A stretch of 64,000 nt of DNA from positions 62,001 through 126,000 of the forward strand of contig NZ_JAATJB010000007.1 in assembly GCF_011927635.1 (NCBI RefSeq). The letters are read 5' to 3'. Shown piece after piece: positions 27,015 through 35,582 of this stretch (position 1 is the first letter of the stretch; each line of letters starts with the position of its first letter). Below the pieces are notes generated by a model that did not search any database, was not told the origin of the DNA, and saw only the letters and a program-made list of their open reading frames with translations. The DNA comes from Sphingomonas trueperi (GTDB lineage: Bacteria > Pseudomonadota > Alphaproteobacteria > Sphingomonadales > Sphingomonadaceae). The position numbers were made by a program, and so were the translations under genes.

Positions 27015-28655
27015 TCATTCGGTCGCGGGTTCAAGATAGCGGTGGATGGCCGAGACCACCACCGAACCCTCGCCCACGCCCGAGGCGACGCGCTTCACCG
27101 ATCCCGCCCGCACGTCGCCCACCGCGAACACGCCGGGCGCCGTCGAACAGAAGAAGGTCTCGCCGCTCCCCGTGCGCACGAAACCGCGACCGTCGAGATC
27201 GACACAGCCTTCCAGCCAGGTCGTGTTGGGTACCGCGCCGATCATCACGAACAGCGCGCCGACCGTGCGATGTTCGACGGCGCCGGTCTGGCGGTCGGTC
27301 CATGCGAGCCCGGTCAGCGCGCGCTCGCCCTCGAGTGCGGTCACTTCGGTGAAGGGATGGAGGGTGATCCGGTCCGAGGCCTCGATCCGGTCGATCAGGT
27401 AGCGCGACATCGTCGCCGCCAGCCCGGGTCCGCGGACCAGCACATGGACATGGGCGGCATGGCGGGCGAGGAACACCGCCGCCTGCCCCGCCGAATTGCC
27501 GCCGCCGACCACCACCACCTCGGAGCCGGCGCACAGCCCGGCCTCCATCGCGGTGGCGGCGTAATAGATGCCGTTGCCCTCGAGCTCGGCATAGCGCGGC
27601 AGGTCGAGCTTGCGGTAGCGCGCGCCGGTCGCGACCACCACCGCGCGCGCCTGCAGCGTCGCGCCGTCGTCGAGGTGCAGGCGCAGCGGCCGCTCCTCGC
27701 ATTCGATCCGCACCACCGCGCGCGAGACGAGCAGCCGCGCGCCGAACTTCTGCGCCTGGACCTGCGCGCGCCCCGCCAGCGCCTGACCAGAGATGCCGGT
27801 GGGGAAACCGAGATAATTCTCGATCTTCGAGCTGGTGCCCGCCTGGCCGCCGGGCGCCACCGCCTCGATCACGATCGTCTCCAGCCCCTCGGACGCGGCG
27901 TAGACCGCCGCCGCCAGTCCCGCGGGCCCGGCGCCGACCACCGCGACGTCATGGACATGGTCCGGGTCGAGCGCGGTCGCGAGGCCCAGCGCGTCCGCCA
28001 GCGCAGCATTGGTCGGGTTGCGCAGGACCCGCCCCTCCAGCACCACCACCGGCAGGTCCGCTTGCATCAGCGCCAGGCATTCGAGAAAGCCCGCCGCATC
28101 GGGATCGGTATCGGTATCGATCCGCCGGTGCGGCATCGCGTTGCGGGTGAGGAAGGTCTCGATCCGCCCCATGTCCGCGCCGTGGCCCGGCCCGGCCAGC
28201 GCCACGCCGGCATCGCTGTGGCGGAGCAGCCCGACGCGGCGCAGGATGAAGGCGCGCATCACGATCTCGCCGATATCGGGCTCGGCCGCCATCATCCGGC
28301 GGAAGGCGCCGCGCTCGATCCGCACCACCCGCGTGCCGGGCAGCGCGCGCGCGCTCACCAGGATCTTGCGGTCGTTGAACAGGTCCAGCTCGCCGGTGAA
28401 CTGGCCCGCCTCATGGACGTGAAAGACATGCTCGGCGCCCTCGCTGTCGGTATCGACAATCGAAATGCCGCCGGACAGGCACAGGAAGAAATCGACGCTG
28501 TGGTCGCCGCGGCGATACAGCATCGCGCCTTCTTCCACCGCTTCCTCGGTGCCGAAGGCGGCCACCCGCGCGATCATCTCCGCGGTCAGGACCGGGAAGG
28601 TCTGGGCCGATCGCGCATAGGGATCGGCGGGGTCGAGCGATTCGGAGGGTGCCAT
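27015..28655 (-). CDS. Cyclic-nucleotide-binding domain / thioredoxin-reductase-like FAD protein
   Basis: The 546 residues join three parts: a CRP-like cyclic-nucleotide domain (about 25-130: GDHSVDFFLCLSGGISIV, GQFTGELDLF), a thioredoxin/glutaredoxin-like fold (about 150-230) and a thioredoxin-reductase-like flavoprotein (about 240-546: VVGAGPAGLAAAVYAASEGL, VVVGGGNSAGQAAVFLAR, FAVGDVRAGSVKRVASGVGEG). The redox CxxC expected just before the NAD motif is missing (ATAMEAGLCAGSE). So it cannot reduce thioredoxin in the normal way and may be a diaphorase or sensor. This architecture is known in bacteria and annotated as FAD-dependent oxidoreductase. Probable operon with DUF3297. Confidence 0.9.
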   Translation of the reverse strand: MAPSESLDPADPYARSAQTFPVLTAEMIARVAAFGTEEAVEEGAMLYRRGDHSVDFFLCLSGGISIVDTDSEGAEHVFHVHEAGQFTGELDLFNDRKILVSARALPGTRVVRIERGAFRRMMAAEPDIGEIVMRAFILRRVGLLRHSDAGVALAGPGHGADMGRIETFLTRNAMPHRRIDTDTDPDAAGFLECLALMQADLPVVVLEGRVLRNPTNAALADALGLATALDPDHVHDVAVVGAGPAGLAAAVYAASEGLETIVIEAVAPGGQAGTSSKIENYLGFPTGISGQALAGRAQVQAQKFGARLLVSRAVVRIECEERPLRLHLDDGATLQARAVVVATGARYRKLDLPRYAELEGNGIYYAATAMEAGLCAGSEVVVVGGGNSAGQAAVFLARHAAHVHVLVRGPGLAATMSRYLIDRIEASDRITLHPFTEVTALEGERALTGLAWTDRQTGAVEHRTVGALFVMIGAVPNTTWLEGCVDLDGRGFVRTGSGETFFCSTAPGVFAVGDVRAGSVKRVASGVGEGSVVVSAIHRYLEPATE

Positions 28656-28722
28656 GTGCCCACCCTAACGGGCCTTACGCGGCGCGCGACCCATCTCTAG
28701 AGATAGTCGCGCGCCTGCACGC

Positions 28723-29088
28723 TCAGTCGCAGTAGCGCACCAGCACCGGGCGACCGAGATACGGATCCCATACGCGCCGTACGCTGCAATATTCATAGTA
28801 GCGATAGCGGGGATAATTGTCCCGGTACCAATAGCCGTCGGTCGGGTAATAGCCGCGCTCGCGATAGAAGCGCCGGTCGTAGTCATAGCGCCGGTCGTTC
28901 GAGATCGCCGCGCCGATCGCCAGGCCCGCGATACCCGCCACCAGCGCCGCACCGGCGACGTCGCCGCCGCGATCGCGGTAATAATGCCGACGATAGCGCC
29001 AGTCCTGCGCCTGCGCGGGCGCCACCGCCGCCAGCAGGCTCGCGCCCGTGGCGATGCCCAGCACCAGCTTCTTCGCCAGTTGGTTCAT
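28723..29088 (-). CDS. Exported glycine-zipper protein, Tyr/Arg-rich
   Basis: The 121-residue protein has a signal peptide (AKKLVLGIATGASLLAAVAP, cut after AQAQ). The mature part contains a small glycine-zipper helix (VAGAALVAGIAGLAIGAAI), flanked by Tyr/Arg/Asp-rich segments (RRHYYRDRGG, RRYDYDRRFYRERGYYP). Two cysteines (EYCSVRRVW and the penultimate residue) may form a disulfide. Related sphingomonad proteins are called glycine-zipper 2TM or RcnB-like. It probably sits in the periplasm or inserts in the envelope. Function unknown; it is a single gene. Confidence 0.82.
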   Translation of the reverse strand: MNQLAKKLVLGIATGASLLAAVAPAQAQDWRYRRHYYRDRGGDVAGAALVAGIAGLAIGAAISNDRRYDYDRRFYRERGYYPTDGYWYRDNYPRYRYYEYCSVRRVWDPYLGRPVLVRYCD

Positions 29089-29214
29089 GCTGTTTGCTCC
29101 TCACCTCGGGGCGCCGGCGAGTCGCTCGGCGCCGATGGCCCTCCGATACGCAATCGCGGCTTAATCGGTACGGAACCGGCTGTTCAGCCGCGGTTTAGCT
29201 GGGTAACGGGCGGC

Positions 29215-29628
29215 ATGGCCTACTGGATCCTTCGCTCCGAACCCGATGTCTATGGCTGGGATGACCTGGTGCGCGACGGCAGCACCGAATGGAACGGCGT
29301 GCGCAACTATACCGCGCGCAACTTCCTCAAGGACATGGTCCCCGGCGACCAGGCGATCTTCTACCATTCGAACATCCAGAAGGCCGCGGTGGGCATCATG
29401 GAGATCACCCGCGCCTGGCAGCCCGACGGCGACGACGGGAAGTGGGCGAGCGTGGAAGTGAAGGCGCTGCGCCCGCTGGCCAAGCCGGTGCCGCTGCCCG
29501 AGATCAAGGCCGAGCCGCGGCTCAAGGACCTCGAGATGGTCCGCCAGTCACGCCTGTCGGTGACGCCGGTGCGGCCGGAGGAGTGGGCGGTGCTGCTGGA
29601 GATGAGCGGAACGGCACCGGATCGCTGA
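29215..29628 (+). CDS. EVE-domain protein (thymocyte nuclear protein 1-like)
   Basis: The 137 residues are one EVE domain, a PUA-like fold that reads modified bases in nucleic acid: AYWILRSEPDVYGWDDLVRD, GVRNYTARNFLKDMVPGDQAIFYHSN, VGIMEITRAW and VKALRPLAKPVPL. The aromatic cage around YHSN and the NY pair is present. In bacteria EVE proteins occur alone or with restriction systems; this one is alone, so a housekeeping RNA/DNA-modification role is likelier. The last 107 bp overlap, tail to tail, a leftward hypothetical gene. ATG 29215 gives the family start. Confidence 0.93.
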   Translation: MAYWILRSEPDVYGWDDLVRDGSTEWNGVRNYTARNFLKDMVPGDQAIFYHSNIQKAAVGIMEITRAWQPDGDDGKWASVEVKALRPLAKPVPLPEIKAEPRLKDLEMVRQSRLSVTPVRPEEWAVLLEMSGTAPDR

Positions 29629-30139
29629 GGTCGATCGGCACGCGCTTCGACTTGTCGGGCTTCTTCTTGAACGCGCGCCCGACGCCCTTGCCGGCATCGC
29701 CGATCAGCTTGAAGAAGTTCCGCGATTCGCCCGGCTCCTCGCAGCAGCTGTCCGGGCTGATCACCTTGCCAACGCCGCGGACCAGCGTGGTCGCCGCGCC
29801 GAAGATGTCGACCCCGACCTGGCACCCGCCCACCCGCGCGGCGCAGGGCGTCTCGACGACGTTGAGCGCGCCGATGCCGGTGCGATCGGGATTGCTCGGC
29901 ATCGGCCGGTCGGGCGGCCCGCGCTCGGCCGGCAGCGGCAGCCGCGGTGCATCGACGCCCTTGCCGCACACCACGATCTGATCGGCGCCGGTCTGGGCGG
30001 AGGCACAGGGGTCCGCCAGCACCGACCAGCGCTGCGACCCGTCCGCCGCCTGCTGCGGGGCGTCCACCGTCGCGGCGGTGGCGGGCGCGGCCGCCTGGTC
30101 CTGGGGCGAGAGGCCCATCAACAACGCGGCCAGCAACAT
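29522..30139 (-). CDS. Hypothetical protein with N-terminal signal-like helix
   Basis: The 205 residues start with a short hydrophobic stretch (LLAALLMGLSP), then an Ala/Gln-rich linker and a middle part with paired cysteines (LADPCASAQTGADQIVVCG, ETPCAARVGGC, SPDSCCEEPGES) that suggests disulfides in the periplasm. The C-terminus is basic then Pro/Ala-rich and lies antisense to the end of the EVE gene for 107 bp. GGAGGGTGTATC precedes ATG 30139. Proteins with the pattern DQIVVCGK are common in sphingomonads and uncharacterised. The proline-rich tail could be an over-extension, since its stop lies inside the convergent gene. Confidence 0.75.
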   Translation of the reverse strand: MLLAALLMGLSPQDQAAAPATAATVDAPQQAADGSQRWSVLADPCASAQTGADQIVVCGKGVDAPRLPLPAERGPPDRPMPSNPDRTGIGALNVVETPCAARVGGCQVGVDIFGAATTLVRGVGKVISPDSCCEEPGESRNFFKLIGDAGKGVGRAFKKKPDKSKRVPIDLSDPVPFRSSPAAPPTPPAAPASPTGVTGGPSRGP

Positions 30140-30221
30140 GATACACCCTCCGGCAGTACGCGCTCCTTAGACCATGCCGGGGGGGCCTAGCGGAAGCGCG
30201 TTCGGCGAGCGAGGCCAGCGC

Positions 30222-30458
30222 CTACTGATATTTTTTCCATTCAAACTCGCGTTTACTGATCTTCTTCACTTCCACGGCCCCACCGCCCCCGCCAATAGCT
30301 GCCACATTACGCTGAAGGCTAGCCAAATCCAATGAGCGCTTAATATACACGGCCGAACCATCCGTATAATCAGGAGCATGCCAGTCGGGATACATCTCCT
30401 TCAATTCTACCATATCAGCATCGTTGCCCGTAGTAATTCTTAAAGAGTAATAAGGCAT
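30222..30458 (-). CDS. Small hypothetical protein in an AT-richer patch
   Basis: The 78-residue protein has a near-perfect ribosome site, AAGGAGG, 6 nt before ATG 30458, strong evidence of translation. Residues include MPYYSLRITTGNDADMVELK, a middle stretch DYTDGSAVYIKRSLDLASL, a GGGGG turn and the basic end KKISKREFEWKKYQ. Codon use (AAT, ATA, TTA) is far more AT-rich than its neighbours, suggesting transfer from another genome. No family is recognised and there is no signal or membrane segment. It slightly overlaps a putative small membrane protein upstream. Confidence 0.7.
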   Translation of the reverse strand: MPYYSLRITTGNDADMVELKEMYPDWHAPDYTDGSAVYIKRSLDLASLQRNVAAIGGGGGAVEVKKISKREFEWKKYQ

Positions 30459-30627
30459 GCGACCTCCTTAGCCATGACGCAAATATAGGAAGCAACAGCG
30501 AGCATGCCGAAGCGTCCGCTCCAGCTTCTGCCGGTACGGTAGTTACATGTCCGTAAAACGCCGCGATAAGCCCGATCACGACAACGGTGACCAGAAACGT
30601 TGCAGCGGCGGCGGGGAAGAATGACAT
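30415..30627 (-). CDS. Putative small membrane protein, AT-richer patch
   Basis: The 70-residue frame starts with a strong membrane helix (FPAAAATFLVTVVVIGLIAAFYG) and then a second hydrophobic, cysteine-containing stretch. GGGGAG lies 10 nt before ATG 30627. Its end overlaps the strong ribosome site and start of the 78-residue gene by 44 bp, so the two may be coupled, or this frame may have lost its original stop. The family is not recognised. Confidence 0.45.
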   Translation of the reverse strand: MSFFPAAAATFLVTVVVIGLIAAFYGHVTTVPAEAGADASACSLLLPIFASWLRRSHALLLFKNYYGQRC

Positions 30628-30691
30628 CGCCGCGAAGCTCCCCAGTCAGTTGCCCATATCTCCCTCGGCGCGTCCAACCATTCCGGCGCGC

Positions 30692-31507
30692 TTAGCCATC
30701 CCACCCCCCCTCATCCTCCGACTGTCCCGGAAACTCGATGACGCCGCGATAGGGCAGCGAATCCTCGCCCAGCCGGATGAAATGCTCCTCCGGATCGGCT
30801 TCCAGCGCGTCGATCGCGTCCTCGCCGCCCAGCGCGATCTGCGCGTCCGCCGCCGCCCGGCGCGCGGCACAGGCCTCCAGCGCCGCGTTGATCGCCGCCT
30901 GCGCCTCGGCATCGAGCGTCACCCCGGCAAAGGACTCCAGCGCAGCCGCCGTCCGGTCGTCGCGCGCCGCCATGCTGTCGCCTGCCCCATCGCCGGTGAT
31001 CACCGTGCGCACCGTCGTCGTGCTCGCCGCCGCGCCCGCCCCGCCTTCGCCCGTTCCCGCCGCCGCGCGGGCGGAGAAATAGTTGATGGTGGTGCGCTTG
31101 CCGTTCGCATCCTGGCCGTAATGGCGCAGGCAGAACATCAGCAGCGCGTCGTTGCGCTTGCGGCGAAAGCCCATCAGCTTGCCGCGGTCGAACACCGGGA
31201 TCAGCTCGCCTTCGATCGCGCGGGTGAACGCCTCGTCCTTCAGACGGGCGAGACCGAAGTCGAGCGCCGCGTCCCAGGCGCGGCGAAAGCCCTCCGCGCC
31301 TGCCGCGCGGCGCAGCGCATAGGCATTGGCCTGCGCCATGTTGACCATGTTGGCTGCGCGCCGCACCGATCCGGTATCGGCGAGCGCTTCGATGAACGCC
31401 TTTTGCCGCTCGGGCGTCCAGCCATCATGGCGATTGCGCTGGCGCGGCACCGGATCGAAGTCCGGCAGGTCGCGCGCCGCGCGCGGGACGGGCACTCGGT
31501 TCTGCAT
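30692..31507 (-). CDS. Hypothetical protein with HTH-like N-terminus
   Basis: In 271 residues, 25-90 look like a helix-turn-helix of the transposase/terminase-small-subunit type: WTPERQKAFIEALADTGSVR, RAANMVNMAQANAYALRRA, then FRRAWDAALDFGLARLKDEA. The middle (FDRGKLMGFRRKRNDALLMF, LRHYGQDANGKR) is basic, the C-terminal third acidic and Ala-rich. Similar uncharacterised proteins recur in sphingomonad genomes. GGGAG precedes ATG 31507 by 8 nt. No phage genes surround it, so a prophage origin is not supported here. DNA binding is an inference. Confidence 0.75.
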   Translation of the reverse strand: MQNRVPVPRAARDLPDFDPVPRQRNRHDGWTPERQKAFIEALADTGSVRRAANMVNMAQANAYALRRAAGAEGFRRAWDAALDFGLARLKDEAFTRAIEGELIPVFDRGKLMGFRRKRNDALLMFCLRHYGQDANGKRTTINYFSARAAAGTGEGGAGAAASTTTVRTVITGDGAGDSMAARDDRTAAALESFAGVTLDAEAQAAINAALEACAARRAAADAQIALGGEDAIDALEADPEEHFIRLGEDSLPYRGVIEFPGQSEDEGGWDG

Positions 31508-31723
31508 TGCTTCCGACTCCCTGAAGATGGGAAACCGGAAAGCCTGTACCGATTTTACCTGCTGTAGGACAGAATTTTGTTCCCGTTAGGTTCCATCTGC
31601 GGCACTTGCGTCTCCGCCGTTGCCGTCCGCGAACGGGTCATAGACCCGCAGCGCATCCGCCGCGTACATCAGCGCCGGGCCGCCGCCCATGGAAACGCTC
31701 TGGTGGAGGACGCCCAAACTCCC

Positions 31724-31760
31724 AAAAGAAAAAGCCCCCGCCGTCGCCGGCAGGGGCCCT
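31724..31760 (-). terminator. Rho-independent terminator of typA
   Basis: Read leftward, GCCCCTGCCGGC and GCCGGCGGGGGC-like arms (31756-31733) pair around a short loop, followed by TTTTTCTTTT (31732-31723). It lies about 25 bp past the typA stop. The bases between here and the start of the HTH-like gene (31508-31723) hold no gene I would support. Confidence 0.8.
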
Positions 31761-31782
31761 TTCTTCACCGTATCGGAAGTGC

Positions 31783-33624
31783 TTACGCGGCCGACTTCGC
31801 CCGGCTCTGGCGCTTGCGCTCGTTCGGATCGAGGAAGCGCTTGCGCAGACGGATGTTCTTCGGGGTCACTTCCACCATCTCGTCGTCGTCGATGTACGCG
31901 ATGGCCTGTTCCAGCGTCATCTTCTTCGGCGGGGTCAGGCGGATCGCGTCGTCCTTGCCTCCGCTAGCGCGGAAGTTGGTCAGCTGCTTCGCCTTCATCG
32001 GGTTGACCTCGAGGTCTTCCGTCTTGGCGTTCTCGCCGATGATCATGCCTTCATACAGCGCCTCGCCATGGCCGACGAACAGGATGCCGCGCTCTTCGAG
32101 CGGACCCAGCGCATAGCCCTGTGCTTCACCGGCGCCGTTGGAGATCAGCACGCCGTTCTTGCGGCCTTCGATCTTGCCCTTGTACGGCCCGTACTTCTCG
32201 AACAGGCGGTTCATGATGCCGGTGCCGCGGGTGTCCGACAGGAACTCGCCGTGATAGCCGATCAGGCCGCGCGACGGCGCCGAGAAGGTGATGCGGGTCT
32301 TGCCGCCACCCGACGGACGCATGTCGGTCATCTCGGCCTTGCGCTGGTTCATCTTGTCGACGACCGTGCCCGAGAATTCCTCGTCCACATCGATCACGAC
32401 CGTCTCGTACGGCTCTTCACGGCCGTTCTCGCCGTCGCGGAACAGCACGCGCGGACGGCTGATGCCGAGCTCGAAGCCCTCGCGGCGCATCGTCTCGATC
32501 AGCACGCCGAGCTGGAGTTCGCCGCGGCCGGCGACTTCGAAGCTGTCCTTCTCGTCGCTCTCGGTGATCTTGATCGCGACGTTCGATTCCGCCTCGCGGA
32601 ACAGGCGGTCGCGGATCATGCGGCTGGTCACCTTGCTGCCCTCGCGGCCCGCCATCGGCGAGTCGTTGACGGCGAAGCGCATCGACAGCGTCGGCGGATC
32701 GATCGGCTGCGCCTGGAGCGGCACGCTGACCGAGGTGTCGGCGATGGTGTTCGACACGGTGGCGACGGCGAGGCCGGCGAGGCTGATGATGTCGCCCGCC
32801 TTGGCTTCTTCCACCGGCACGCGGTCGAGGCCGCGGAACGACATGATCTTCGAGGCGCGACCGGTCTCGATGATGTTGCCTTCGTTATCCAGCGCGTGGA
32901 TCGGCTGGTTCATGCGCACCGTGCCGCTCTCGACGCGGCCGGTGAGGATGCGGCCGAGGAAGTTGTCGCGGTCGAGCAGCGTGACGAGGAACTTGAACTC
33001 CGCGTCCGGGTCCACCTGCGGCGGCGGCACATGGTCGACGATCTTCTGGAACAGCGGGGTCAGCGTGCCCTCGCGCGCTTCGGGATCGTCCGAGGCATAG
33101 CCGTTGCGGCCCGAGGCGTAGAGCACCGGGAAGTCGAGCTGCTCGTCGGTCGCCTCCAGCGTCACGAACAGGTCGAACACTTCGTCGAGCACTTCCTGCA
33201 CGCGCGAATCGGCGCGGTCGATCTTGTTGACGACCACGATCGGACGCAGGCCCAGCTTCAGCGCCTTGCCGGTCACGAACTTGGTCTGCGGCATCGCGCC
33301 TTCGGACGAATCCACCAGCAGGATCACGCCGTCGACCATGCTCAGGATGCGCTCCACCTCGCCGCCGAAATCGGCGTGGCCGGGCGTGTCGACGATGTTG
33401 ATGCGGATGCTGTTCTCTTCGGTGCCGTCGGGCGACCAGTCGACCGAGGTCGGCTTGGCGAGAATCGTGATCCCGCGCTCCTTCTCGAGGTCGTTCGAGT
33501 CCATCGCACGCTCTTCGACGCGCTGGTTGTCGCGGAAGGTGCCGGACTGGCGGAAGAGCTGGTCGACGAGGGTGGTCTTGCCATGGTCGACGTGTGCGAT
33601 GATCGCCACGTTACGGAGGTTCAT
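31783..33624 (-). CDS. typA: Ribosome-associated GTPase TypA/BipA
   Basis: The 613-residue translational GTPase binds the ribosome near the EF-G site and supports assembly and stress or cold growth. G1 is [10 protein letters not shown] (10-19), G2 RGITILAK, G3 [14 protein letters not shown] and G4 NKIDRADSR; the C-terminal half has the EF-G-like domains III-V and the BipA-specific end ([32 protein letters not shown]). CAGGAAATC precedes ATG 33624; the longer frame to 33669 lacks homology. Length matches the family (about 605-615). It is a single-gene unit with its own terminator. Confidence 0.97.
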   Translation of the reverse strand: MNLRNVAIIAHVDHGKTTLVDQLFRQSGTFRDNQRVEERAMDSNDLEKERGITILAKPTSVDWSPDGTEENSIRINIVDTPGHADFGGEVERILSMVDGVILLVDSSEGAMPQTKFVTGKALKLGLRPIVVVNKIDRADSRVQEVLDEVFDLFVTLEATDEQLDFPVLYASGRNGYASDDPEAREGTLTPLFQKIVDHVPPPQVDPDAEFKFLVTLLDRDNFLGRILTGRVESGTVRMNQPIHALDNEGNIIETGRASKIMSFRGLDRVPVEEAKAGDIISLAGLAVATVSNTIADTSVSVPLQAQPIDPPTLSMRFAVNDSPMAGREGSKVTSRMIRDRLFREAESNVAIKITESDEKDSFEVAGRGELQLGVLIETMRREGFELGISRPRVLFRDGENGREEPYETVVIDVDEEFSGTVVDKMNQRKAEMTDMRPSGGGKTRITFSAPSRGLIGYHGEFLSDTRGTGIMNRLFEKYGPYKGKIEGRKNGVLISNGAGEAQGYALGPLEERGILFVGHGEALYEGMIIGENAKTEDLEVNPMKAKQLTNFRASGGKDDAIRLTPPKKMTLEQAIAYIDDDEMVEVTPKNIRLRKRFLDPNERKRQSRAKSAA

Positions 33625-33710
33625 GCGATTTCCTGATTGGCGCGGAAGCGCGCGTACGGGCGGGCCCATAGCGGAAATGGTGCGTCGCGGGAAGGCCCCC
33701 GTATTTCCCG

Positions 33711-34220
33711 TTAGAGGATTCGATGTATCGTGATCCGCACCGCCGGCCCCTTGCCCTCTGGCGGGGTGCCGATCGTGCCGGTGAAGATCGACTGGTTGAG
33801 CCAGCCATGGGGACCATCCGGCACCTCGAACCAGGGAGTCGTGCGCACATAAGGGCGCTTGGGATCGCGGCTGATCAGCCCCTTGTTGATCACATGGATC
33901 AGCGTGCCGTCCTCGACCTGCATCATATAGTCGGCATGAATGTCGAGCATCCCGTCGGGGCGCTCCAGCTGCCAGTCCATGCCGCCCGCCAGCACGGTGC
34001 CGCGAATGCGCGGCCCCTCGAAGCTGCCGCCGGTGATCGGGATGCGGTTGCGAACGCCGTACGGCGTGCGGCCCACGGGGGTCGCCGCGCCGAGGGTGAC
34101 GATGGCGTCATAGGCGAACTCCAGCGCCAAGCTTGCCTCCGGCGGCGCCTCCGCATCGGGGGCAATACCGCCCGCCAGCCCTGCGAGTCCCATCGCCCCC
34201 AGCATGTCGCGTCGCTGCAT
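33711..34220 (-). CDS. DUF3237 family protein with Tat-like signal
   Basis: The 169 residues begin [19 protein letters not shown], an RR-led, weakly hydrophobic sequence like a twin-arginine signal. The DUF3237 body follows: [54 protein letters not shown] and the end FTGTIG. These small beta-barrel proteins occur across bacteria and fungi without a known reaction. GGGGAGGGG precedes ATG 34220. It is a single gene between typA and the divergent telA. The Tat reading is moderate: the second arginine is followed by D-M rather than the usual F. Confidence 0.85.
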   Translation of the reverse strand: MQRRDMLGAMGLAGLAGGIAPDAEAPPEASLALEFAYDAIVTLGAATPVGRTPYGVRNRIPITGGSFEGPRIRGTVLAGGMDWQLERPDGMLDIHADYMMQVEDGTLIHVINKGLISRDPKRPYVRTTPWFEVPDGPHGWLNQSIFTGTIGTPPEGKGPAVRITIHRIL

Positions 34221-34370
34221 CCGCCCCTCCCCTTTGCTATGCGCCAATACAATGCGCGGGGTCTCGGCCGGTCAAGTTGCAATCGCGGGTGCCCTAGCTA
34301 CATGACACACTTGCGGGATACGTGCTTCGCCTGCATGGTTATCCCCTCGGAGTTGGAGAGAGAAGCGACG

Positions 34371-35576
34371 ATGGCGACTGTGACGGATACCGCAGAACAG
34401 GGTCTGGTGCTCACGCCCCCCGATCCCGTGCCTGTCGTGGCGCCCGAAAAGGCTGCCGGGCTGGTGCCGGTCGAAGACGCCAAGAAGTCCGAGCTCGACA
34501 AGCGCGTCGACGGCTTCATCGACGATCTGATCGCGCAGGACGTGAACTCGCCCGAGTTCGGCAAGCGCGTCGATGCGATCGCGGCGATGGGCCAGAAGGA
34601 AATCCGCGACGCCGCCGGGCAGTCGAACCGCTTCCTCGATCGGCCGGTCCGCGCGATGGGCAGCGAAGGCGGCGTCGGCGCAGACCTGCTGGCACTGCGC
34701 AAGACGGTGGAAGACCTCGATCCCTCGCGCAACGGCAAGCTGATCGGCGGCAAGGACGGCTTCCTGTCGAAGATCTTCGGCGGCGGCGGGCTGACCAACT
34801 ATTTCCGCAAATACCAGTCGTCGCAGAGCCACATCAACGCGGTGCTCAAGAGCCTGGCCAACGGCAAGGACGAGCTGCTGCAGGACAATGCCGCGATCGC
34901 CACCGAGCGCGCCAATCTGTGGAACGCGATGGGGCGGCTGGAGCAGATGATCTATCTGTCCAAGGCGATGGACGAAAAGCTCGAGGACAAGGCCAACGAG
35001 CTGGACCACACCGATCCCGCCAAGGCCAAGGCGATCCGCGAGACCGCGCTCTTCTACGTCCGCCAGCGCACCCAGGACCTGCTCACCCAGATGGCGGTGA
35101 CGGTGCAGGGCTATCTCGCGCTCGATCTGGTCAAGAAGAACAATGTCGAGCTGATCAAGGGCGTCGACCGCGCCTCGACCACCACCGTCTCGGCGCTGCG
35201 CACCGCGGTGACCGTCGCCCAGGCGCTGAACAACCAGAAGCTGGTGCTCGACCAGATCACCGCGCTCAACACCACCACCGCCAACCTGATCGAATCGACC
35301 GGCCAGCTGCTCAAGAGCCAGACCGCAGCGATCCACGAACAGGCGGCGAGCGCGACGATTCCCGTGGAGACGCTGCAGCGCGCGTTCCAGAACATCTACG
35401 ACACGATGGACGCGATCGACACCTTCAAGCTCAAGGCGCTCGACAGCATGAAGGTGACGGTCAACACGCTGTCGAGCGAGGTCGAGAAGTCGAAGGGCTA
35501 TATCGCCCGCGCCGAGGGTGCCGAGCAGAACCGGCTGGGCGGCCCGACCGACGGCTTCAAGCTGGAGGCGATGTAA
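34371..35576 (+). CDS. TelA/KlaA-like toxic anion resistance protein
   Basis: The 401 residues are mostly alpha-helical coiled-coil: VDGFIDDLIAQDVNSPEFGK, FFSKIF-like glycine turn (DGFLSKIFGGGG), FRKYQSSQSHINAVLKSL and TQMAVTVQGYLALDLVKKNN, the core of the TelA family. TelA was named for tellurite resistance on plasmids, but chromosomal copies are linked to envelope stress and their mechanism is unknown. GGAGAGAGAAG precedes ATG 34371. The next gene starts 6 nt later and encodes a membrane protein in the place XpaC takes beside TelA elsewhere. Confidence 0.9.
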   Translation: MATVTDTAEQGLVLTPPDPVPVVAPEKAAGLVPVEDAKKSELDKRVDGFIDDLIAQDVNSPEFGKRVDAIAAMGQKEIRDAAGQSNRFLDRPVRAMGSEGGVGADLLALRKTVEDLDPSRNGKLIGGKDGFLSKIFGGGGLTNYFRKYQSSQSHINAVLKSLANGKDELLQDNAAIATERANLWNAMGRLEQMIYLSKAMDEKLEDKANELDHTDPAKAKAIRETALFYVRQRTQDLLTQMAVTVQGYLALDLVKKNNVELIKGVDRASTTTVSALRTAVTVAQALNNQKLVLDQITALNTTTANLIESTGQLLKSQTAAIHEQAASATIPVETLQRAFQNIYDTMDAIDTFKLKALDSMKVTVNTLSSEVEKSKGYIARAEGAEQNRLGGPTDGFKLEAM

Positions 35577-35582
35577 GCCGCG

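Noticed and set aside
30692..31507. Prophage remnant suggested by a terminase-small-subunit-like helix-turn-helix
   Set aside because: No portal, capsid, integrase or lysis genes are near, and similar proteins are seen as lone chromosomal genes.
31586..31768. A 60-residue leftward frame between typA and the HTH-like gene
   Set aside because: It begins inside the typA terminator, lacks a ribosome site, and a shorter internal start at 31690 has no better support.
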